Numbered from the stretch's first letter, positions 15,401-25,027 are shown. The stretch is 64,000 nucleotides of DNA from Rhea pennata (GCF_028389875.1 NC_084667.1:64644570-64708569); one strand, 5' to 3'. The notes: generated from the sequence alone by a model not told the origin. Numbers and translations: made by a program.

Positions 15401-18400
15401 GAGTCAGAGAAACATTTTGTTCATAAAGTCACAGATTTAGGTCATGATTCTTTTTTAGCTCTTCTTCTCTGGTCTTATTTTCCTCAGCAAAAGAAAAAAA
15501 AATAATCAAACAACACATGTGAAAATACCAATAAATATTTTCATGAGACCTGTGACAAGCATATAATGTGTCATATGGATGCACACGTTTATATGGCTAG
15601 ATTCTCAGACTGACAAAAAGCAGCAGCATTGGTTCTGATGGTAGAAATAATCTTAAAGGAAAAAGTCATGTTTTCTAAAATGGACATTGTTTTTTTAATT
15701 CACTCTAAAACAATTTTTGACTATACTTTTATACAGGCCACCTTCTAATTATAGAATCAATTCAGGCTGGAAAGCATCTCAGGATGCCTTCTGGTCCAAT
15801 CCTTCACTCTGGACAGAGTCAACACCGATTTCTATGTAGGTTGCTCAGGGCTTAGCTCAGTCAAATCCTGACTCCCCAAAACAAAATGAAACTACACACA
15901 CAGACATGCCTACCACACTGTAAAAAACAGTTGGAGATTAAAGAAGAAAGGAAAGCAAAAGTTACTAGAAATCTATACAGTCTTCTTGAAAATTTTAAGG
16001 GGGAAAAAAACAGTAATTAGTATAGTCAAGGACAAAATTGCAGTGACAAAGGTTTAACTTGAAATACAATATAAGAAGGCCACACAAGTTAAAAAGTAAG
16101 CAGAAAGCAAAATATATATTTTAATAACATCGCTCCTAGACCAAGGGGAACAAAAAGAATATGGGAGGTCTTTGAAAAAGAGAAGTAGAAGCAACAATCT
16201 CACAAGCAACTAACCAAGTTATAAACTAGAATTTTGTCCATGATATTAGAAAACAAACTTAGATCAACAGGCAAATTTCTCTTTAACACTACCGACTAAC
16301 GAAGCATTACTTTTTGGTAGAATGCTAAAAACTGAATTTCATGCCACTTAACTGATAAAAATTAGTAAAAGAAAGCTACTTCATTTGCTTAATACATGCT
16401 ATTTCCGTTAGTATAACCCAGAGACCTGGAGGGATTCGTGTCAGTGAGAAAAATTCAATTCATGTAATGAAACGTTCATGAGTAGCTCCCCAGTTTTACA
16501 TTACATTCTTATATATAATTTTCCTTAAACCCGAAAATGAATGATCATTACAGATATATTTTAACTTTAAAATGAAAGTGAGAAATTCTGTTTAGAATCT
16601 ATAGATTAGATCATTACTGTCATAAGGTCTTTAGTTAGTTAAGAGTAATCCAATCATCTCCAAAACTAACCTTTCTAAACACTTTCAAAACTTCTGCACT
16701 TCAGTACATACATTCAGACAACATGTCAGCTCAGAAGAACCGAAGAATAGACAGAGTAAAGCCTAATCACAGCAGTGGAGGACAGGAGCACCTTACTGAC
16801 AATACCTTCATGTGTGGATTTGGGAATATTTTCCTTTTCCATTATAGGGTTTTCTTTCTTTGAGATTTTCACATTTTTTGATACAGGTTCTGGAGCATAT
16901 CTCCGAGGAACTGGTGTTGTTAGGGGGGACTTCTGTGTATGAACCCCAGAGTTTTGAAATTGACTTGCATATGCTTCAGAGGGGAAAAAAAATCCATTCA
17001 AATTTAAAATTTTTAAAAGTTACATAAATGTTAAAATATTTTTCACAAGAAAATAATCAAAAAAAATGCCAACATTATGAAATTCTCACAGAAATGTAGA
17101 ACATTACAAAACAAATACAAAAATAGACAGGAAGAAATTTCTATAGTCCTGATGTGATTATGAAATGAAGACATAAAAAAACAACTATCAAATAACAAAA
17201 AACCCCACCACTATCTCAGTGCAAGCTTCCACATAGATATTTTTCAATAAAACTGTATTATAGGAGTCTAAGCCTCTCAAACTGAATCAAATTCCTGAAG
17301 ATTAAGCAGTTAGTAAATACCAAACCCTCACTTTTTATTTAAACTTGAATAAGTAGTATATATAGCATATTAGGCAATAGGAACGTTTACTATTATACAT
17401 AAAGGTTTATTGCATATTACTAATGCAACGTGCAATCCAATATTAATGTAAACAAAATTAATGTAGAACTAAAACTGAAAATAAGATATTAAAAATTTGT
17501 TTTCACCTCGGGCAGGTGGACCACTAGCAGGAAATAAATCCATCTGACACGAAGATTCAGGGTGAGTAAGCAATCGCTGTTCTGGCTTCTCAGGTTGTTT
17601 TGTCATGAGACTGGAGGAAGGTATGTGAATTTGCTGTAAGCCACCCATGTTGACTGCGGAGCTAATGAGTTGAGACTAAGAGACACAGTTACAAAATACT
17701 ATGGTATTTGCATTAATCTCCCAAGTAAAACTAAGCATGAATACATGCCATATAATCATACTAATCAGATTTTGACATGCTACTTGATTGAAAAGATTGA
17801 AAGCAATTTACAACATGCACAATACTTTTTTCTTTTTGAAAGGAAAAGAAAGACTGTAAAGACAAAAAATACACTTGTTTTTTGCTTTTTGTCTGAATGA
17901 TATTAAGTGAAAGTTTCCTCAGTTATCCAAAAAAAAATTTCTTAGTAGAAATGAGGATCTCAATTTTTGTAAGTTCCTTCTACAGATACAAAATAACTGG
18001 GGTCAGGGTGGAGGAGGGGAGGAGAGAGCAGCAGAAATATGGGACAAAATTCAAATTAGGTTTTTCCCAATAAATTCTATGCTCATTTGCTGAGTACTGG
18101 ATTATTCTTTCTCTCTTAAACAGAAAAAAAAAAGAACTGAATATATATTTATACATTGAAAATTTCTTTACATTTGTAAGTATCCAGAATAGGAAGAGAC
18201 TAGAAAGCTCATCCTGGGCATATTGGCATATCAAAATTAATAACAACAAAAAAGATTATAATGTTAGCACTGAGGAACAGAAGAAATGATTAAGCAAAAG
18301 CTTCTGCGTGTTTATGAAGATACCTGAATATTCATTTGTTGCTGCTGTAACTTTTCCAAATGCTGAATCCTCTGTGCCATGAAAGTATTCATTTGTTTTT

Positions 18401-21400
18401 CAAGCTCGTCAACTCTTTCATGACAGTGGAGCTTCTCATTTTGAGTTTTCATATTTGTTTGCTGTTCAGCAACACGTTGCAGTTGTTTATCTGTCTCCTG
18501 TAGTTTATCAATTAATGCTGAAACTGAGCTAACCTTTGCTTCCAAATCATTTTGAATCTGGAGGGGAAAAAAAAAAAGAAGAAAGCAAGAAAAGCTTCCT
18601 GTAAATAAAGCGATATAAGCTGATATGAATGCCATCTCTATTTATTCCCAGAACACCTTTCCTATCATCATGGGATGATTTTTTTTGAAAAGACACAAAT
18701 AAAGTAACAGCCCTAATCTTTGCCAAGTTAGCAATATTACAAAACTCTGCTAGAAGACAAATCAGATGTTCTATGTCCATGAGCAGCCAAATCCCATTGA
18801 TACAAACTCAAATCAGTTCTCTCTGGTATAATGGTCAGTAAGCCTGAGATCACTAATACAGAGGAAAAAAAGTTAGCAGACACATTTGGGCACAAACTGA
18901 AACACAAGAAGTTCTACCTGAATATAAGGAAAAATTTCTCTACTGTGAAGACGACAGAGCACTGAAACAGGTTGCCCAGAGAGGTTGTGGAGTCTCCTTC
19001 TCTAGAGATATTCAAAACCAACATGGTGTGATCCTCTCTAACATGCTCTAGGTGACCCTGCTTAAGCAGGGTAGGGTTGGACTAGATGATCTCCAGAGGT
19101 CCCTTCCAACCTCAACCATTCTGTGATTCTGTAATTCAATTCCATTTGAAATAAAAACCTCTGGTCTGAGCCAGGACCAAACTTCCTGTATGCTCATGGA
19201 AGCCACTAAATTAAAGTTATATTTAAACAAACTACCAAAAGACAACTGATCTTTTGATCTTTTTGAAATGACATTTAGAAACTGCTGTTTTGCAGTAATC
19301 TTTCTGAATCAGATGTTACCCTTTTTACATAGAACCTGAACGCTCTCTCTCAAAAGTTCAGCCAAAAGATGTAGCATAATGTTACCTCCAAGTATGAAAT
19401 CTGACCAGTTTATTCTAATTAATATAACACCCATACTTTATCATTACATTTACATAAATTTGTTATACGTATAGTTCTGTCATCCTAACACCACCATTTT
19501 TGTTAGGGAAATTTACACCATATGTAAAAGCTGAAAGAAATCTATAAACACTGAATGGCCTGATTTCAAACTGACAAATAAACCATCAAACAAAGTTTCT
19601 TTCCCACAATACTTAGTATTTACTAATTAACACCAACCCATCTATATGTGCACAAAACAGTAGCCTGCAGACCACCAAAGGTTGTGGCTTTCTGCCCCTC
19701 CCATGTAACTTCATAGGCAAATAATGAACAAGGGGAATATGAATTAGGTACAAGCATGAAAGAATTTTGGTCCTACCATCAAACATTTCAGGCTTGCTTT
19801 AAAGATACACTATTTTAAGTGGACAAAGAATTAAATTATCACAAATGACTTATTTTAAGAGGTGGATTACTCACTTTAAAAAGTGGAGCCGTAGTAGCAA
19901 CAGCAGCTGCAGTTGCTGCTGCGATGGTTGTAGTAGAATCAATTTCCTTGTGTGTTGACCTAGTGTTCTGACCAACACTTTCCTTTTTTTCTGTAGAGGA
20001 ATTTCCTAAGAGCTGTACCTTCACCTCCTTAAGTGCAGGATTATTTTGGGTTCTACAAATACAAACAAGTTCCTGTAAATAGTACTGTTTTGTTCAAATC
20101 CCCTCCAAGAAAACGATTTCCCACTTGTAGCATCTGTATCACCTCTTATACAAGTATTTCCTTCAAAGCTCTTGGGACCCAAGAAAAAAAAATTACTTTC
20201 ATCATTTAGTATGACGGTAGAAATTTCTGAAAGTTACATTTCTAATATTATTTGTATATTAGTTTCTAATATAAAAGGCGTTTCCTTTCAATGACTGCTA
20301 TCACAGCAAAGAGTACGATTACAAGTTGTCTTTTGCAAAGTTTAATGTACCAGTACCAAAGTCCTACTAAGTAACTTCTGATCTTCAAGATTTCCAGCTA
20401 ATGGACAGACAGCATGACTCCTTATTGGTCTTTAAAAACACCACACACGTATTTGGCAATAAATAGTTTATCTATTAGAGTAAATCTTGACCAACTCTTG
20501 CATCATGAAATCATTAATTCATATAGTTCAAAAAATGTGCAAAACAAACAAGATATTCCAGTAAACTTTTAATGATAAAATAAATTGAAAACATGTTCAT
20601 AAATGTTAAAAGAGTACTCACAGAGGACAATAAGTAATACTTTTTCCTTACTAGATACGCATTTTGGCAGAAACCACAGGAGTATCTACCATAAGTACAA
20701 AAGCATGTTAGCTGAGAATATCAGCAATACACACTTACTTTTGCTTTAATACCACTCGCAAAGCCTCTTTCTGGCCAGCAGCATACTGAGAAATAAAAAC
20801 ATCATCTGTGGGGAAGGACATCAAATATACTTTGTCAGGTTAATATTCAATCTTGCTTTAGAGGTTGAAATGTTATTCCAGTAAGATGTAAAATTTTGCT
20901 ATGAAGAATCTGTTGCATCCACAGACCACATTTTCTACTGCAAATATCAAATTGTTTCCTTCACAAAGTAGCAGATTTAAAAACAAAAAGAGACAAGCAG
21001 TTAACACAATTTTGTCTATTACTGAATGTTATCATAAACAAAAGCCATTCTGGTATCCTCTGAAAGTGACAATGGCTCCACTTTATCCTTAGAAAATTTG
21101 GGAAAAGTTGCTATAGAAACAGTAACTGCAGCTCAGATAACCCATTCAATAAAATTCTGCAAATTTCTAACTTGAAATTTAATAAAAATAATTATAAATG
21201 TGATATATTCTCCTGCAGTCACTAAAATTGCAATAAAATTTTACAATAGCTTTAAATTACACTAAAAGGTGTACAGTCCCTCCTGCATACACTGTTCATT
21301 GGGCAGAGGTGATAATACAAGCTGTGGAGGAGTCAGTGTTTCACTATTGCTAATTAGGCCGATATTATCGACATGTTGATTAGCCAGATAGCTGCTGTCT

Positions 21401-24338
21401 CTGTGAATGGGTAAGAGAAAAGTAAATTCATTTTAGCCTTAGATGGGGGTGTTAAATTGTGCTTCCTTTTTTCTATCCAGCCACACATTTTCAAGAAAGC
21501 TGCAGAAACATATTTTCTTTAAAAGCTATTCACTTCTGCCAAATCTGATCAAAACTAACAGATGTGATTTCCTGTATTCTTAAGGTTTAAAATATACTTT
21601 TTTGGTGTAGGTTCCTTGCAGAAAATACTCATTTGCCGCACTTTCTCACATCAGGAAAATATAGCTAAATGAGCTCCCTCCACTTGCCCAAAAAAAACCA
21701 ACCAAAAAAAATCTCTATTCAGAGATATGCATACTTTGAATAGTAAAAAGAACCTCTTAGTTCCTGGTGCACTGGCAGAACTCCCTCTGAGATGAGTACA
21801 AGAGTTGCATAAGCTACTGTAACCCAGAAAGATTGAAATAAAATTTACAGTATTTAAAAATTAGTTATCTTCATCTTATTTGAGCAACCCTTGAATATTT
21901 TCACTAAATTTCTATATTGAACAAAACAATCCAAAACAAAATCATAGCTCTTTCTTTCTCTAATGCAGCCATTTTTTTAAGGAAAAAAAACAGCTATAGC
22001 AGTACATAAACATGTCTTACCTTCAGATCTTCTGCTATCTTCCAGCAGCAGTGAAGGAACTTGTACTGCAGCATCTTTAGGATAATCCTTCAGAACAAGA
22101 AGGCCAGAAAGCATATGTAAAGGCCTTTGGTATCAGTAGCCAAAATTTTAGAAGCAGAGAGGATTGCTAAATGAGAGTAAGCATCTCCACAGTAACATAA
22201 GCTTTTAGACAAGACATGCTAAGGCTTCTCTCTACTGTAGAGCCATCTGGACTTTATAGTCAAGAACTAACAAGATATTTGGAGGCACAAACTAAAAAAC
22301 ACAGTACAAATTCAAAAGATAAATTCTAAATATTGATTAAGAATTGTATTTTCCTCACTTACGGCCAAAGATGTAGAAGTGAAATTACATGTGTTTAAGT
22401 TAATAGATTCAGCACCAGAATCAGTTAAAGGAATTCAGCATCACTCATGCACGCAGAATTAAGCACACATACCAGTAACTGCAGAACTGAAGAGACACAG
22501 CTGAATTTCCTTGAAATGGAATCCACAAATAATCAGAGTCCATGTGGAGTCATTAAACTAAGTTAGGAAAGTAGAAATCTCTTACTCAACTTTATTTTAT
22601 GGTGTAGAACTGTAGAACAGTACTCTACTATCTTTATGAGAACTTCTCTTAGCTCACTAGATCTGCTTTGAGCCATGCAGGGACTTTGCTGCAATCCTTT
22701 CACAGCATAGGTTAATTTTATCCTCATGTATGATCATCACAGGCTGGATCCCTTAGAGACAGGTCTCCATTGTATGTAAGACATATCAAACATAATTTAA
22801 TCAGAAATAAGCCTTCTAATTTTGTGTGTTAAAAAGTTCAGTTTAAACTGATGTCCATATCAACACCTGTGACGAGAAAAATCTATAAAAAGTTTAGGGC
22901 TGTGCAGCTGCCATTTCAAGGAAGAATTGCTCTAGATTTTGAAAGCATGAATGTGCTACGAAAATTATATTTGGATATAGACTATGCAACAGGTAGCAGT
23001 TCACTAAGAAAAGGTCCTCCAAACACTTCAGCACGTACATCACATTCAGCAACTCACAAAGGCAAATATCTGAATGGCTATTTTGCAGAAGCAGAGGCAA
23101 ATATTCAGCTGGCTACCAGAGAGAAACAATTTGCTATTCTTCTACAGAAGCTGAGCATGTAACTTCTTGAGATAAATTGTGGTTCTCTCAGTCTAGGATT
23201 TTAGGAAGCAACTGTAACTTTTCTTACCATTTGTGATAAAAACATAGGTTCTGTAGAATTTTCTACTGAAAGTAGATGTTTTTGCTGTCCTTTAGTACTC
23301 TGGACTCCTAAAATAAAAGCAATTTTACTGTGGTCATAATGATCTTTAACGCAGTTGCACTGTACCTTGCCTAACTCCAAACTTAATCTTCTCTCTGTTA
23401 TCTTTGAAAATCTAAATACAGTAACTTTCACAATACAAATGACCACAGCCATTAATCTGAAGCCCGCAAATGTTAATGAAATCTGAGTGGAATATAGATT
23501 TGCGTTACAGCACAAGAAAAACTACCTGAAAAACAGAGCGTCTAAAAAGCTGACAACCTTCAGGTCAAATTCAAGTCTGACAGTAACATAGGGACACTGA
23601 AAGTTCTTGTCTAAAGACACATTATAATTGTATGACAATACACTTCAAGAAAGAAAGAGAAGGAAACTGAGTACAGTACATATTTCAGCATCAAAGACTA
23701 ACCTAGCTTTATTACACTCTGAAAATAACCTCTTACGAAGCTGTTTGAACCTCTGATCCAGAAAACCCCAAATCCCCCTCCAAGAACTCCGAAGACTGAT
23801 GGAGTTGTGTTGATCTAGCTTTGACCGACCACATGCTCCTGTGCAAGTCATTTCCGTATGGAGAACAAAGGTATATTCACGAAAGTTTGAGGAAAACTTA
23901 GAAAACAAAGTTCTACAAAACCTCCGATACTTACGATATCAGAAGACAAAGGTCACATTATAAAACTACTATGCGATTGAGAACAATGCACAACGATTTA
24001 ACCTCAAATCTAATCTCAATATCACTGGTAGATCACATACCTGGTGCAGTACTGCAGGGGGAAGCTTCAGTTAAACTACCAGATAAAGTCCTGTTTGCCG
24101 GCAAGGCTGGAGAAATACACGATGTTTCATCTCTAGTCAATGCTGCCTCAGACGGCAGGCAGGGAGGGACCACTTCGCGAAGCTTCTTCACCGAAATTTT
24201 AACTTTTTTAATACCGGCTCCTGTCGGAGTTTCAAAGGGCTGCTTTTTGTGCAGGCTGGTGGAGTGAATAAGCACATCACCAGCTGTGAAGCTAGCCAGT
24301 GAATCCTGGCTAATGCTAGAATCGCCTTCCACCTCCAT
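409..24338 (-). CDS. KIAA0586: TALPID3 (KIAA0586) gene, 18 coding exons, 3' end outside window
   Basis: Exons joined on the minus strand give 927 residues with consistent phases at every junction: 24041-24338, 23228-23307, 22021-22087, 20739-20805, 19875-20052, 18324-18557, 17507-17675, 16806-16973, 15020-15140, 14000-14144, 12748-12789, 11074-11300, 10054-10126, 9479-9736, 8852-9020, 2866-3054, 1842-2029, 409-516. Similarity to human TALPID3 is clear throughout, for example [31 protein letters not shown] and [12 protein letters not shown]. The family is a coiled-coil protein of the distal centriole/basal body needed for primary cilium assembly and Hedgehog (GLI) signalling; loss gives the chicken talpid3 phenotype and Joubert syndrome in people. 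The human protein is about 1,500-1,640 residues, so roughly the last third lies beyond position 1. Introns range from about 0.3 to 5.8 kb and, apart from the features listed separately, show nothing I recognise. The gene is head-to-head with TIMM9. Confidence 0.96.
517..1841 (-). other. TALPID3 intron 17, nothing recognised
   Basis: About 1.3 kb of AT-rich intron. An A9T8 palindrome lies near 1062-1081. No coding potential or repeat family recognised. Intron 16 (2030-2865) is similar. Confidence 0.6.
1842..2029 (-). CDS. KIAA0586: TALPID3 coding exon 17 (residues 829-891)
   Basis: 188 nt between acceptor ttccttag and donor CAA|GTATGTATC. It encodes [19 protein letters not shown] and [20 protein letters not shown], closely like human. 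Phase 1 in, 0 out. Confidence 0.96.
2866..3054 (-). CDS. KIAA0586: TALPID3 coding exon 16 (residues 766-828)
   Basis: 189 nt (phase 1-1) between acceptor ttgtttcag and donor CTAG|GTAGGATC. It encodes [20 protein letters not shown] and [11 protein letters not shown], matching human [19 protein letters not shown] and [11 protein letters not shown]. Confidence 0.97.
3055..8851 (-). other. TALPID3 intron 15 (5.8 kb)
   Basis: The longest intron in the window. It is AT-rich and has no CR1 tail that I can recognise. It contains a 22-bp tandem duplication with an adjacent perfect hairpin near 5.42-5.48 kb and a 12-bp tandem repeat near 6904-6927. Several 60-95-codon open frames occur (for example 5962-6240 and 7049-7297, plus strand) but resemble no protein I know. 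Confidence 0.65.
5440..5483. repeat. Tandem duplication of a 22-bp unit
   Basis: Positions 5440-5461 and 5462-5483 are adjacent copies with two mismatches; both end in gtcaaagacaaatt. The first copy overlaps the end of a hairpin at 5418-5443. Confidence 0.85.
8852..9020 (-). CDS. KIAA0586: TALPID3 coding exon 15 (residues 710-765)
   Basis: 169 nt between acceptor tgtggcag and donor TAGAG|GTAAGTAA. It contains [20 protein letters not shown] and [18 protein letters not shown], the most conserved non-coiled block of the family. Phase 0 in, 1 out. A 5.8-kb intron follows. Confidence 0.97.
9421..9456. repeat. (AAAAC)n simple repeat
   Basis: A C-run followed by four to five copies of an A4-5C unit just inside the intron after TALPID3 exon 14. 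On the minus strand it is a T/G-rich tract downstream of the donor. Confidence 0.8.
9479..9736 (-). CDS. KIAA0586: TALPID3 coding exon 14, basic linker (residues 624-709)
   Basis: 258 nt (phase 0-0) between acceptor ttattttcag and donor GAT|GTAAGTTC. It is Lys/Gln-rich ([20 protein letters not shown]), aligned with human DYEQKRFDQKNQRTKKGQN. The open frame runs on past the donor into an (AAAAC)n tract, but the canonical donor and continuity with exon 15 place the boundary here. Confidence 0.93.
10054..10126 (-). CDS. KIAA0586: TALPID3 coding exon 13, conserved core (residues 599-623)
   Basis: 73 nt between acceptor acatttcag and donor CCAG|GTATGGC. Encodes [19 protein letters not shown], almost identical to human. 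Second part of the essential central region. Phase 2 in, 0 out. Confidence 0.97.
11074..11300 (-). CDS. KIAA0586: TALPID3 coding exon 12, conserved core coiled coil (residues 524-598)
   Basis: 227 nt between acceptor tcaattttag and donor AACAG|GTTAGAC. It encodes [20 protein letters not shown] and [17 protein letters not shown], nearly identical to human. In published work the conserved central coiled coil of TALPID3 (around residue 500-585 of the chicken protein) is required for ciliogenesis; this exon with the next one carries it. Phase 0 in, 2 out. Confidence 0.97.
11301..12747 (-). other. TALPID3 intron 11, nothing recognised
   Basis: About 1.45 kb of AT-rich intron with short A-runs near 12010 and 12068. 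No exon-like or repeat-family sequence was recognised. Confidence 0.55.
12748..12789 (-). CDS. KIAA0586: TALPID3 coding microexon-like exon 11 (residues 510-523)
   Basis: 42 nt (14 codons, phase 0-0) between acceptor tctttttag and donor AAG|GTATCACT. It encodes [14 protein letters not shown]. Similarity to human is weak; the call rests on good splice signals and frame. It could be skipped without a frameshift. Confidence 0.7.
13598..13616. repeat. (AC)n microsatellite
   Basis: About nine AC units in TALPID3 intron 10 (12790-13999), which otherwise holds nothing recognised. Confidence 0.9.
14000..14144 (-). CDS. KIAA0586: TALPID3 coding exon 10 (residues 461-509)
   Basis: 145 nt between acceptor tcctatcag and donor GCAG|GTAAAGAC. 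Encodes [20 protein letters not shown], aligned with human [20 protein letters not shown]. Phase 2 in, 0 out. Confidence 0.93.
15020..15140 (-). CDS. KIAA0586: TALPID3 coding exon 9 (residues 421-460)
   Basis: 121 nt between acceptor ctgttttag and donor GATGG|GTAAATG. Encodes [20 protein letters not shown], matching human [20 protein letters not shown]. Phase 1 in, 2 out. Confidence 0.93.
15751..15876 (-). mobile_element. CR1 LINE 3'-end fragment, minus orientation
   Basis: Reading the plus strand: tatagaatcaattcaggctg, then gtccaatcct and later gttgctcagggctt. This is the reverse complement of a diverged CR1 tail, whose 3' end carries the attctatgatt-type repeat. It lies in TALPID3 intron 8. 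No reading frame survives; it is a 5'-truncated non-autonomous copy. Confidence 0.7.
16806..16973 (-). CDS. KIAA0586: TALPID3 coding exon 8 (residues 365-420)
   Basis: 168 nt between acceptor cctctgaag and donor GAAG|GTATTGTC. Encodes [19 protein letters not shown] and [13 protein letters not shown], matching human KSPLETPAPRRFAPVPVS and KRENPVEEKENM. Phase 1 in and out, so it could be skipped in frame. Confidence 0.96.
17507..17675 (-). CDS. KIAA0586: TALPID3 coding exon 7 (residues 309-364)
   Basis: 169 nt between acceptor tctcttag and donor CGAG|GTGAAAAC. It codes for a Ser/Pro/Gln-rich, probably disordered linker ([19 protein letters not shown]). It aligns with the human MPSSRAVEKYSVKPEHPNL region. 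Phase 0 in, 1 out. Confidence 0.9.
18324..18557 (-). CDS. KIAA0586: TALPID3 coding exon 6, first strong coiled coil (residues 231-308)
   Basis: 234 nt (78 codons, phase 0-0) between acceptor ccctccag and donor TTCAG|GTATCTT. It encodes heptad-patterned residues such as [20 protein letters not shown] and [13 protein letters not shown], very close to human. This is a coiled coil, probably for self-association or docking to centriolar partners. Confidence 0.97.
18871..19137 (+). mobile_element. CR1 LINE 3'-end fragment, plus orientation
   Basis: A clear CR1 tail of about 265 bp. Diagnostic blocks in order are cacaaactgaaacacaagaa, aacaggttgcccagagaggt, tggagtctccttctctagag, ctctaggtgaccctgcttaa, gatgatctccagaggtccct and the terminal ccattctgtgattctg repeats. 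CR1 ends in such 8-bp repeats and not in poly-A. The copy is 5'-truncated and antisense to TALPID3, in intron 5. Confidence 0.95.
19875..20052 (-). CDS. KIAA0586: TALPID3 coding exon 5 with alanine-rich run (residues 171-230)
   Basis: 178 nt between acceptor tttgtag and donor AAA|GTGAGTAA. It contains EVKVQLLGN followed by a polar Ser/Glu stretch and then an Ala/Thr run ([20 protein letters not shown]) also present in human TALPID3. Phase 2 in, phase 0 out. The alanine run is coded by a GCn-rich stretch that contains a GCAGCTGC palindrome. Confidence 0.95.
20739..20805 (-). CDS. KIAA0586: TALPID3 coding exon 4 (residues 149-170)
   Basis: 67 nt between acceptor ccccacag and donor AAAA|GTAAGTG. 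It encodes [19 protein letters not shown], a close match to the human ISQYTMGQKDALRTV segment. Phase 1 in, phase 2 out. Confidence 0.93.
20806..23227 (-). other. TALPID3 introns 2 and 3 region outside exon 3
   Basis: About 2.35 kb of intron on either side of the 67-nt exon 3. A 103-codon open frame on the plus strand (22851-23162) and a 68-codon one on the minus strand over the same place have no similarity I recognise. No repeats were seen. Confidence 0.5.
22021..22087 (-). CDS. KIAA0586: TALPID3 coding exon 3 (residues 127-148)
   Basis: 67 nt between acceptor ttctgaag and donor GAAG|GTAAGAC. It reads [15 protein letters not shown], matching human DFSKDVAVQVLPL. Phase 0 in, phase 1 out. Confidence 0.87.
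23228..23307 (-). CDS. KIAA0586: TALPID3 coding exon 2 (residues 100-126)
   Basis: 80 nt between acceptor tattttag and donor ATG|GTAAGAA. It enters in phase 1 and leaves in phase 0. It encodes a Ser/Gln-rich stretch including [15 protein letters not shown]. Similarity to human is weak here; placement rests on phase and splice sites. Confidence 0.75.
24041..24338 (-). CDS. KIAA0586: TALPID3 coding exon 1 (residues 1-99)
   Basis: The frame opens at the ATG at 24338 and runs to donor CCAG|GTATGTG at 24041, phase 1. A TGA lies in frame eight codons upstream within the same exon, so no longer N-terminus is possible without another splice form. The exon continues upstream to an acceptor (tgtcag) at 24373, giving 34 nt of 5'UTR here. 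The segment VKKLREVV matches the start region of the shorter human protein, so this start gives a longer N-terminus than that isoform. The context before the ATG is weak at -3 (T) but has G at +4. Confidence 0.9.
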
Positions 24339-24372
24339 GAAGATCTCAAAATGCAGGTTTCAAGACTTAAAC
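24339..24372 (-). other. KIAA0586: TALPID3 5'UTR part of first coding exon
   Basis: 34 nt between the ATG and an acceptor with a T-rich tract (tctgttgtcag) at 24373. It implies at least one upstream non-coding exon, presumably within the CpG island; its donor is not certain. Confidence 0.65.
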
Positions 24373-24740
24373 CTGACAACAGAATTTTAAAAAACAGCAC
24401 TATTACAAAAATAGAGCTTTAACAACAAATAAACGGCCATTTAGCAATGCTCCTGAACTGCTTATAGGCAACTCCTGCACAATGCTACAGTGTAGGACCA
24501 AGCAAACAGCAAACGCGCCGAAAGCGCGAGCAGCGTTTAAGCAGCAAGAAGCAAAACGGCTCCAAGCCGCCATTTAACACGGAGCCGGGCTCAGCCGCAC
24601 CCTGCCGCTCGCGAGGCGGACGGCAGGTCTACCCCCGCCGCTGCAGCCAACGGCCGCCCGCCCGCCCGCCCGCTGCCTCACGCGGAGAGGGCCGCGGGGA
24701 GCTCCCCCCGGCTCCGGGGACAGGCTACCGCCGCCGGCCC

Positions 24741-24770
24741 CCGCACCGCACCGCACCGCACCGCACCGCT
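24741..24770. repeat. (CCGCA)n pentanucleotide repeat in promoter
   Basis: Five CCGCA units followed by CCGCT inside the CpG island. Units of this kind are length-variable. Confidence 0.9.
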
Positions 24771-24799
24771 CCGCGCCGCCCGGCGGGCCGGCCGCGCCC

Positions 24800-24813
24800 G
24801 CCGCCATGGCAAC
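24800..24813. promoter_or_regulatory. X-box (RFX-type) match in TALPID3/TIMM9 promoter
   Basis: The 14 bases gccgccatggcaac fit the RYYNYYATRRNRAC X-box consensus at every position, with a good right half-site GGCAAC. RFX factors drive many ciliary genes, and TALPID3 is ciliary. One base of the left half departs from the stricter GTNRCC form. Binding is inferred, not shown. Confidence 0.5.
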
Positions 24814-24890
24814 CGCGCCGCTCGCGCCGACGCCCGGTCCGCTCCTCAACAGCGTCCGGACGGGGGAAGCGGCGCTCGCGGCTCCCGCCC

Positions 24891-24898
24891 GCTTCCGG
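24891..24898 (-). promoter_or_regulatory. ETS/GABP-type site
   Basis: The plus strand reads gcttccgg, that is CCGGAAGC on the minus strand, an ETS core. GABP (NRF-2) sites are common in promoters of nuclear genes for mitochondrial proteins such as TIMM9. It is short enough to occur by chance in a GC-rich island. Confidence 0.4.
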
Positions 24899-25008
24899 CA
24901 GAGCCGCGCCCCGCCGCAAGCGCGAGGAGGGGAGGTCAGGGAGGAAAGTAAAGCTGCCCCGTGCCTCCGCGCGCGCTGATTCGCCGCGCGGACAGCAGTG
25001 GAAGGCGC

Positions 25009-25027
25009 GGGGGGGGGGGGGGGGGGG
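25009..25027 (+). repeat. Run of 19 G
   Basis: Uninterrupted guanines on the plus strand in the promoter island, able to form G-quadruplex structures and a likely sequencing trouble spot. Confidence 0.9.

Noticed and set aside
22851-23162. 103-codon plus-strand open frame in TALPID3 intron 2
   Set aside because: No similarity recognised and it is antisense to the gene. A conservation test would be needed to revive it.
24800-24813. ATG in good context (gccgccATGG) on the plus strand, also readable on the minus strand through CCATGG
   Set aside because: Neither frame continues into a recognisable protein, and both genes have better supported starts; the site is better read as an X-box match.
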